Positions 1 through 5,542 of a stretch of DNA of 23,601 bases are shown here, one piece after another (within the stretch, counting starts at the first letter, position 1; the number at the start of each line of letters is the position of its first letter). This DNA comes from Victivallales bacterium (GTDB lineage: Bacteria; Verrucomicrobiota; Lentisphaeria; Oligosphaerales; Lenti-02): the NCBI GenBank assembly GCA_018648945.1, contig JABGQJ010000026.1, forward strand, positions 1 to 23,601. Direction: 5' to 3'. The position numbers and the translations under genes are program-made. Below the pieces are notes generated by a model, which had not been told where the DNA came from, ran no database searches, and saw only the letters and a program-made list of their open reading frames with translations.

Positions 1-1
1 G

Positions 2-61
2 ATTCTGGGCAGTGATGACGTGGGTCGTGCTGCGCGCGCGCTTCGCGCCGCAGTGGGCTGA
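2..61 (+). CDS. possible 3' end of a gene entering from the left
   Basis: An open frame runs from the window edge to a TGA at 59-61 and encodes 19 residues ending DDVGRAARALRAAVG. The amphipathic, Ala/Arg-rich ending is plausible for the C-terminal helix of an enzyme; ACT-domain ends of aspartate kinases look somewhat alike, but 19 residues are too few to assign a family. Another frame is also open here (3-122), though it would run into the end of the minus-strand gene that stops at 101. It could equally be non-coding. Confidence 0.3.
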   Translation: MLGSDDVGRAARALRAAVG

Positions 62-100
62 GCTGTCCTTCTGGTCGGGGCAGCAGCGCGGCCTGTGGCC

Positions 101-1213
101 TCAGTCTGCCCTATTCTGCTGATTGACCTTGATGGGCAGGGCTAGGAACTCGGCGGCCTGTTGGGCAGCGACCAGCGCAGCGGCCAGGTTGCGGAAGCAC
201 TTCAGGCGGACGTCACCCTCGCGTTCGTGCAGCAACACCACCTCGTGGCGGCCGAGCTCAAGGCGCATGTACTTCCGGTAGTTTTCAGGCAGAATCTCCG
301 CCAGATGCGAGGGGCGTTCGCGCACCTCGATGCCGGTCATGCCTTCGTAGTCGGCGAGGCGTTTGCTCAGGGGAACAACAACGCCGTTCCAGCGCCAGAA
401 ACACTTGGTGAACCCGTCGAATTGCACGCCCCGTCGCCAGAGCACCAATGCCAGGGCCAGTATCTGGGCCCACCACGTTTCGGAGCGAATGCCATTGGCC
501 CAGACCAGCAGTAGAAGGGCGGGCCAGAGGGCGGCGGGCACCCAGAGGAGACGCTCGGGCAGGGCGAAGGAGCGGAAGTCGAGCACTCCAGCCGAAGGCT
601 CGCGGGGCTTTTCCTTCTGGGCCGGTTCTGCGGGTTCAGGCGCAGGGATGGGGGCGGGTTCCGGCGCGGCTGCCGTCGGTGGCTCGACCGGCGGCTCGGG
701 AGCGGGCTCGGGGGCGGGCTCGGGCTGTGGTTCCGCCTTCGGTTCCGGCGGCGGGCGGAGGGGGGTCGGCTCGGTGGCCGGGATGTCGTTCTCCTCGGCG
801 GCAGGCCCTGCCTGCTCAAGCATATTGCGCTTGATCTGCGAGACCGCGCTCTGGGCGTCGTAGCGAAGACCGTAGCTGCCGCTCTCCGCCACCTTCTCCA
901 CGGTTTCCAGAGCCTGCGGGTCGGCGAAGCTGGCGAGTGCCTTGACCAGGGCCCGTTGGACCTGTTCGTCCACATTGTCCGCGAACGCCTTGAGTATGGG
1001 GTCCAGGTCGTCTGGCTGCGGCTGGTGGGCCAGCCCATCGGCGGCCGCCCGCCGCACGTAGGGCTCCTTGTCCTGCAAGGCTGCCAGTACGGCTTGGTGC
1101 GCCTCGTCCTCGTCGCAGCGGGCTAGGCGCCGGACGGCATCGGCCCGACGGAAGAAGGATTCGTCCGCGCTGCGGAGCAGGGCCAAGTCGGATTGGGTTT
1201 TTGAGCTGGGCAT
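101..1213 (-). CDS. HEAT-repeat protein with Pro/Glu linker and membrane-anchored C-terminal domain
   Basis: This 370-residue protein has three parts. Residues about 1-130 are paired amphipathic helices of HEAT type (AVLAALQDKEPYVRRAAADG, ALVKALASFADPQALETVEK), normally a protein-binding scaffold. Residues about 131-207 are a low-complexity Pro/Glu/Ala linker. Two hydrophobic stretches (about 219-239 and 247-260) precede a beta-rich C-terminal domain (about 263-365) ending in an Ala-rich helix. The start fits a GGAG four bases upstream of the ATG. The next gene upstream on the strand ends 22 bp away and has a similar two-helix plus beta domain, so the two are probably one operon. I infer a membrane protein with HEAT repeats on a flexible stalk; topology and partner are unknown. 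No enzyme motif was seen. Confidence 0.8.
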   Translation of the reverse strand: MPSSKTQSDLALLRSADESFFRRADAVRRLARCDEDEAHQAVLAALQDKEPYVRRAAADGLAHQPQPDDLDPILKAFADNVDEQVQRALVKALASFADPQALETVEKVAESGSYGLRYDAQSAVSQIKRNMLEQAGPAAEENDIPATEPTPLRPPPEPKAEPQPEPAPEPAPEPPVEPPTAAAPEPAPIPAPEPAEPAQKEKPREPSAGVLDFRSFALPERLLWVPAALWPALLLLVWANGIRSETWWAQILALALVLWRRGVQFDGFTKCFWRWNGVVVPLSKRLADYEGMTGIEVRERPSHLAEILPENYRKYMRLELGRHEVVLLHEREGDVRLKCFRNLAAALVAAQQAAEFLALPIKVNQQNRAD

Positions 1214-1235
1214 GGCACTCCAGGAAGGTTGCGGG

Positions 1236-1784
1236 TTAGCCGACAGCGGGCCGGTTCATGGCCCGGGCGTTCTCGATCATCATCAGCACGGTCTGGCGGA
1301 AGGCCACAGCGGCGGCTTCCGAGCTGGTCTTGTAGAGCCGTTTCGGTCGCCAGTCGCTCTCCAGGGATAGCTGCACGGTAAAGCGATAGCTGTCGTGCTC
1401 GTTGCCGTATTTGTCACGGCGTGTGGTCACCTTCACGTCCGTATCGACGCTCTTGATGTCTCCCAGGCGCACGCTGTAGGGCAGGGGGAAGGGGATTGGG
1501 TGTCGCTCGACCGCCACGGATTTTCCCTTGACCGTGATCAGTGTGTGGTGGAAGAGCCAGCGGTAGAGCACACATAGCGCGACTGCCGACACTGTCGTCC
1601 AGAAGGCCCACGGCGGGGCCACATCGGTGAACTCGCCCTGCCGTTGGAGGTGGATCAGACCGAACAGACCAGCGCCGGTGAGGATGGCGACAAGCACCTG
1701 CATGAGGGGGGGCGTGCCGACGATCATTCGGGCCGCGTTGCCGCGCCGTTTCACCTTGATGCCATGCATGGTCAGTGATGCCAT
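1236..1784 (-). CDS. small membrane protein, two TM segments plus PH-like or beta-rich domain
   Basis: This 182-residue protein has two predicted membrane helices (about residues 26-46 and 57-77), then a beta-rich region containing VRLGDIKSVDTDVKVTTRR and a terminal helix (about 150-175). The order, two hydrophobic segments followed by strands and one C-terminal helix, recalls bacterial membrane PH-domain (bPH) proteins; that is structural inference, not a recognised family. The ATG at 1784 is preferred over one at 1826 because GAGGG lies about eight bases upstream and the longer version adds only a weak 14-residue extension. It sits 22 bp upstream of the HEAT-repeat gene, with a similar C-terminal layout in both products. 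A sigma70-like promoter lies at 1859-1887. Confidence 0.75.
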   Translation of the reverse strand: MASLTMHGIKVKRRGNAARMIVGTPPLMQVLVAILTGAGLFGLIHLQRQGEFTDVAPPWAFWTTVSAVALCVLYRWLFHHTLITVKGKSVAVERHPIPFPLPYSVRLGDIKSVDTDVKVTTRRDKYGNEHDSYRFTVQLSLESDWRPKRLYKTSSEAAAVAFRQTVLMMIENARAMNRPAVG

Positions 1785-1858
1785 TGCCGTGGTCCCTCTT
1801 GCTGTGCCGACCGTCAGGTGGCCCATCGCGCCGTAGTGTGCACTTCTGTCATGCCATC

Positions 1859-1887
1859 ACGATACTTGCTCCGCCGCTGGGTGCCAA
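1859..1887 (-). promoter_or_regulatory. predicted sigma70-type promoter for the two-gene membrane operon
   Basis: On the minus strand TTGGCA (1887-1882) and TATCGT (1864-1859) are separated by exactly 17 bases, matching the -35 and -10 consensus at 5/6 and 4/6 positions. Transcription would start near 1852, giving a leader of about 70 nt before the ATG at 1784. The site lies in the 117-bp gap after the GH127 gene, so the membrane pair may be transcribed independently of it. Confidence 0.45.
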
Positions 1888-1901
1888 CACAAGGTTGCCC
1901 T

Positions 1902-3686
1902 TCAGACAACTGCGCTCACCCGGGCGTTCTGGGCGACTTTCAGGCGGAAGTAGACACCGAAGGTCTCGGTGGTGACCTGGTGAAGGGGGACCAAGGGGAC
2001 GGTGCTGCCGTCGGCGAGAGCTATCTGGTAGCGACCGGGGGCGGGGCATTGGATGGCGGTGATGGCATCGGCGATGCTGGATTGGGGCAAGAGCAAATCG
2101 TCGGCCGTCAGGGCGGCGAGGACGAGAGGACCGGCACGGAACGCCACCATGCCGGAGTTGTCGGGCATGGCCTCGGCGGAGAGGCGGAGACCGAAGCGCA
2201 GGACCACGGCATCGCCATCGTGCCACTCGCGTTCGATGGTCAGGTAGTCACCGCGGGGGATGGGGAGCAGATCGCCGTTGACCGAGGCGGCGGCGGCTTC
2301 CGTCCAGGCAGGCACGCGCAGGGAGAGCGCGAACTGCGTGGGTTGCGGGCAGTGGACGGTCAGGCGCGTGCCGGGTTTGTCGGGGAAGCCGGTCTCCTGC
2401 ACGATGCGGATGCCTCGTTCTGGCCAAGTGAATTCGCTGGCGACGAAGAGGTTCACCCAGACCGTGTCGGCAGCCTGGTAGTAGATGCCTGCTGCCAGCC
2501 GGGCGTAGGCCTCAACCGTGGTTCCATAGCAGCACCAGAACGAATCGTGGGGTGTGCCATACGCCTTGTGGCTACCGGGGCCGAGGGGGTGATCGTATAG
2601 GTAGGCGCCGGGTTGGTCGGGGTGCTGCATGGTGAGGACATGGTTCAGGTAGGCCCGCTCGTAGAACTCGGCGTAGCGTGGCTCCCCGGTCCAGCCGAAC
2701 AGGGCATCGGTGAGTCGCAGCATATTGTGGGTGACGCAACTCTCGTTGATCTTCGGCGTGAGGGTGTTGGCCAGGCGGAAGGGCTCGGGCCAGTGCTCGG
2801 CGCCCTTGCTCTTCTCGGTGCCGTCGGGGTGCGGTCCCGAGCTGCCTCCGTTCACATAGGAACGGGCCAGGGCCGTGCGCTCCCAGAACCAGATCACGGC
2901 GTCGCGCAGGGCCGAGTCGCCGGTGAGTTCGTAGCGCCGGGCCAAGGACAGAACCATGGGGATGTGGGCGTTGCAGTGGAGCCCGGTCAGCCGGTCTTCG
3001 CGGCGCAGGAGCGGGGTGATAAACCACTCGCGGTCGAAGAGCTGGGCCAGTTCTTCGTAGCGCGCCTCACCGACGGTCTGACCAAGACGCCGCAGGCCTT
3101 CGCCGATGCCGCCGACTTCGTTGCCTGGGTTTGGCGCGAGGTCCGTGCGGCACATGGCGTCGAGCTGCTCCGGGGTCAGGCGATCCAGCCGCCACCCCAC
3201 GTAGTCGGCCAAGGCCGTGGCCATGGTCAAGGCCGTGGCACTGTTCGCCCATTCGTGAGCGTCGAGCAGGCCGACAAGGATCTTATGCAAGGTGTAGTAG
3301 GGGGCCCAGGCCCCGGCGAGTGTCGTCTCCATCGCGTCCAGGTCGGTTTCGGGAAAGGCGCTCAGATAGCCGCTCGGTTGCTGGCATGCCGCGAGTTCTG
3401 TCAGGAGCAGGTCCAGCCGTTCGCGCAACCGGGGGTCGCGGGTGCTGGCGTAGGCCTTGGCGCAAGCGGAGAGGCAGTGCCCGACGAAGTGACCGCGCAG
3501 GCCACAGGTGGGGGCTTCCCAGCCACCCAGCGGCTCGGCGGAACTGGGTTGCCCGGCCTGGAGGTGGAACGTATGCAGCAACCGGTCGGGCGCCAACTCG
3601 AGCAAGTAGCGCGTGTTCAGGTCCTGGCAAGCGCGAACCGGACCTGGCAGCAGGCGAACATTGGCAGGAGATGGTGAGAAGGGCAT
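1902..3686 (-). CDS. GH127-family beta-L-arabinofuranosidase (DUF1680 type)
   Basis: This 594-residue protein matches GH127, retaining enzymes that release beta-L-arabinofuranose from plant-type arabinosides using a zinc-bound cysteine nucleophile. The family's metal site is visible: E315-S-C317 in NESCVTHNMLRLTDALF and the paired C385-C386 in SFWCCYGTTVEAYARL. In the characterised Bifidobacterium enzyme the Glu, Cys and two Cys bind zinc, and one Cys of the pair is the nucleophile. Glu301 or Glu297 is the probable acid/base. An (alpha/alpha)6 barrel should span about 20-400, followed by beta-sandwich domains. No signal peptide is evident, so it is probably cytoplasmic and acts on imported oligosaccharides. 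It lies 159 bp downstream of the URO-D-like gene on the same strand. No clear Shine-Dalgarno precedes the ATG. The length is normal for the family; exact substrate is inferred. Confidence 0.9.
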   Translation of the reverse strand: MPFSPSPANVRLLPGPVRACQDLNTRYLLELAPDRLLHTFHLQAGQPSSAEPLGGWEAPTCGLRGHFVGHCLSACAKAYASTRDPRLRERLDLLLTELAACQQPSGYLSAFPETDLDAMETTLAGAWAPYYTLHKILVGLLDAHEWANSATALTMATALADYVGWRLDRLTPEQLDAMCRTDLAPNPGNEVGGIGEGLRRLGQTVGEARYEELAQLFDREWFITPLLRREDRLTGLHCNAHIPMVLSLARRYELTGDSALRDAVIWFWERTALARSYVNGGSSGPHPDGTEKSKGAEHWPEPFRLANTLTPKINESCVTHNMLRLTDALFGWTGEPRYAEFYERAYLNHVLTMQHPDQPGAYLYDHPLGPGSHKAYGTPHDSFWCCYGTTVEAYARLAAGIYYQAADTVWVNLFVASEFTWPERGIRIVQETGFPDKPGTRLTVHCPQPTQFALSLRVPAWTEAAAASVNGDLLPIPRGDYLTIEREWHDGDAVVLRFGLRLSAEAMPDNSGMVAFRAGPLVLAALTADDLLLPQSSIADAITAIQCPAPGRYQIALADGSTVPLVPLHQVTTETFGVYFRLKVAQNARVSAVV

Positions 3687-3729
3687 GGGAGGGGGGGGTA
3701 AGGGATTTTGGATTCGAGATTTCAGATTG

Positions 3730-3796
3730 GGGAAGGGAAGGGAAGGATTGGGAATTGGGAATCGGACGAATCGGTCGGATCGGTCGGATCGGACAG
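3730..3796. repeat. short tandem-repeat tract between the GH127 and URO-D-like genes
   Basis: Three kinds of unit follow each other. GGGAA occurs three times (3730-3744), ATTGGGA twice (3747-3760), and a 9-mer four times: ATCGGACGA, ATCGGTCGG, ATCGGTCGG, ATCGGACAG (3761-3796). The tract is purine-rich on the plus strand and contrasts with surrounding coding sequence. Preceding sequence (3709-3729) has the GATTTTGGATTCGAGATTTC-like composition often seen in intergenic simple repeats of large, GC-rich environmental genomes; that comparison is from memory. No function is assigned. Confidence 0.8.
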
Positions 3797-3825
3797 GGCG
3801 TTGTCTCCTGCTTCACCATCATTCC

Positions 3826-3840
3826 CCCAGCAAAGCTGGG
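3826..3840 (-). terminator. short hairpin just after the URO-D-like stop codon
   Basis: CCCAGC (3826-3831) and GCTGGG (3835-3840) pair perfectly around an AAA loop. The hairpin begins five bases beyond the minus-strand stop codon at 3846-3848. No U-rich run follows in the transcript direction, so it is at best a weak terminator or an mRNA 3'-end stabiliser. Confidence 0.3.
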
Positions 3841-3845
3841 CGCAG

Positions 3846-5291
3846 TCAGAAGGAGAGCAGGCATTGCCAGACGAACATGTTGCCCAAGCCGTCCACATTG
3901 CCCCAGATCTCGCCCATCAGTTCGGCGTCGCCGCAGATTGGTGGCAGCTCGCGCTGGATGTCCTGCCAGTCGAGACAGACGCCCGGAGCGTGCCGGGTGG
4001 TCGAGGCGGGCGATTCGCCGCCGATGGCATGCTCCTCGGGGGAGAAGGTGGGAGCATCCACGTCGCGCAGGGGCATATCATCGATGGGGCAGTAGGTGCC
4101 GTATTCGTGGGTGAAGTCGGTCAGCGCCTGCAGGGCCTCGATGCTGGTATCGTTCTGCATGATCGCCGAGGCATCCATCACGTAGCCGCCGTCCGCGGCC
4201 ACCCCGTCGATCACCTTCTTCGCATAGGCGCGCACATCGTCGCGCGAGCCGCTCCAGAGCAAGGTGTTGGGGATGCCGCCACTGAGGCAGAATCGGTTGC
4301 CGAGTTGTCGATGGACCTCGAAGATGTCGGCATGGTCCACATGGTAGACGATCGATGCCTCCGGCAGTTCGGCGAAGGAACCGAGGTGGTGGTTCCAGTC
4401 GCCTTCGGCGTAGAACAGGGTCTGGTGCCCCTGTCGCCAGAGCTCCAGGATGATGGGCTTCAGCGTGGGCCAGTAGACCGTGTCAAACTGCTCGGGCGTG
4501 ACGAAGGGCACGCAGCCGCGATGCATCCAGAAGCCGATTGGCAGCTGGCCCGTGGGATCGGCCGTGCAACTGGCCACATGGCAGAGATGGGGCGCCAGGG
4601 CTTCGCAGGCCTGAAGGACCTTCTCCGGTTGGGACATGAGGTCCATGGCCAGGCCCACATAGCCACGCAACTTGTCGGCGATGATGTCCAAGGGGGCCTT
4701 CAGAATACCGGCGATCGCGCCGGGCATGCCGAACTCACTGCGCATGCGAGCGCACTGGGGACCGAAGGCCGTGAAGTACTCCATCATGGCCATGCCCCCT
4801 TTGACCAGGGCAAGATGCCCCCGGTACGAGGCCGGCTCCCCCGGGGCCGGAACGTCGCGGGCGACGCGTGGCAGCCAGACATTGTACAGGAAGGCCGTCG
4901 GATCCTCAATCAGCGCGTCGTACTCGTCGGCCTTCATGAACGCTTCGCCTTCGGGAGGCTCCAGATACTGGAAACCCGAATCCGAGGGGACCTCGAGGCC
5001 CGGAATCCCGTAGTAGCGGAGCCCGATCGCCTGGGTCAACCCGGTCCAGACATAGACCATATTGGCGACCATCGCATCCCAGTCGAAATCGGCTGCGCAC
5101 CGGCAGACTGCGTCGAAGGCCTTGTGGTAGTCGTGGGTGACTTCCTGATTGGTGAAGCCGGCATACTTGCCGGCGAATTCCGCGACAAAGGGGCGGATTG
5201 GGATTCGGTCCGGCTTCTCGTTGCGCAGGGCCGTCAGATAGCGGGTGAGGCGTTGGGCGTAGAGTTGTTCGGTCGCTGTCTGGGAATCCAT
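3846..5291 (-). CDS. uroporphyrinogen decarboxylase (URO-D) superfamily protein
   Basis: This 481-residue protein has a URO-D superfamily TIM-barrel layout. The late segments FYAEGDWNHHL (293-303), CLSGGIPNTLL (335-345) and a long terminal helix region around 381-398 fall where the family carries its conserved loop, GNIDP-like motif and final helix. The superfamily includes haem-pathway decarboxylases and methylcobamide:thiol methyltransferases. The Arg-rich N-terminal signature of true HemE is absent, and the usual HxCG zinc motif of methyltransferases appears as AEGD, so neither function can be assigned; substrate unknown. HRGC (257-260) and several other Cys could bind metal. The ATG at 5291 has AGGAG six bases upstream; an upstream extension to 5432 has no such support. 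It is divergent from the kinase-like gene and upstream of GH127. Confidence 0.8.
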   Translation of the reverse strand: MDSQTATEQLYAQRLTRYLTALRNEKPDRIPIRPFVAEFAGKYAGFTNQEVTHDYHKAFDAVCRCAADFDWDAMVANMVYVWTGLTQAIGLRYYGIPGLEVPSDSGFQYLEPPEGEAFMKADEYDALIEDPTAFLYNVWLPRVARDVPAPGEPASYRGHLALVKGGMAMMEYFTAFGPQCARMRSEFGMPGAIAGILKAPLDIIADKLRGYVGLAMDLMSQPEKVLQACEALAPHLCHVASCTADPTGQLPIGFWMHRGCVPFVTPEQFDTVYWPTLKPIILELWRQGHQTLFYAEGDWNHHLGSFAELPEASIVYHVDHADIFEVHRQLGNRFCLSGGIPNTLLWSGSRDDVRAYAKKVIDGVAADGGYVMDASAIMQNDTSIEALQALTDFTHEYGTYCPIDDMPLRDVDAPTFSPEEHAIGGESPASTTRHAPGVCLDWQDIQRELPPICGDAELMGEIWGNVDGLGNMFVWQCLLSF

Positions 5292-5458
5292 CGGGCGCTC
5301 CTGGAAGCTGTGGGGGTGGGGGGAGTGGGGCTGACAGTACGTTACCCTCCCAGTGGGGGGAAGGGCAAATGCAGTTCGGACATGTGTGATTCGCAATATT
5401 GAGAACTGCCGGCCTGGGTTGGTCGCCCGCAAAGCCGGTTAGTTACGTGGCATGGCTA

Positions 5459-5487
5459 TTGCTTTACTAGCCAGTACCGCATACAAT
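5459..5487 (+). promoter_or_regulatory. predicted sigma70-type promoter for the kinase-like gene
   Basis: TTGCTT (5459-5464) and TACAAT (5482-5487) are separated by 17 bases and match the -35 and -10 consensus at 4/6 and 5/6 positions. Transcription would begin near 5494, about 50 nt before the TTG start at 5543. The site lies in the 251-bp divergent gap, locally more AT-rich than its surroundings. No equally good minus-strand promoter for the URO-D-like gene was seen there. Confidence 0.55.
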
Positions 5488-5542
5488 CTCAAGAACGAGA
5501 CTACCCAGGCAAGCCGCTCAGAAGCGCAACGACAGGCTGAAT

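Noticed and set aside
3..122. Open frame of 39 codons at the left edge, frame 3
   Set aside because: It would overlap the end of the convergent minus-strand gene and has a hydrophobic, Trp-rich composition without recognisable sequence; kept only as an alternative to the frame ending at 61.
661..765. Degenerate GGCTCGGG-type DNA repeat as an independent repeat element
   Set aside because: It is explained by the Pro/Glu-rich linker codons of the HEAT-repeat protein.
3708..5402. 564-codon plus-strand open frame opposite the URO-D-like gene
   Set aside because: It is antisense to a gene with clear family motifs; long stop-free antisense frames are expected from GC-rich codon use. The same holds for the long antisense frames at 2613-3677, 6140-7657, 8166-9350, 9949-11199, 12480-14087, 14536-15612, 16425-17957, 17909-19354 and 19671-20762.
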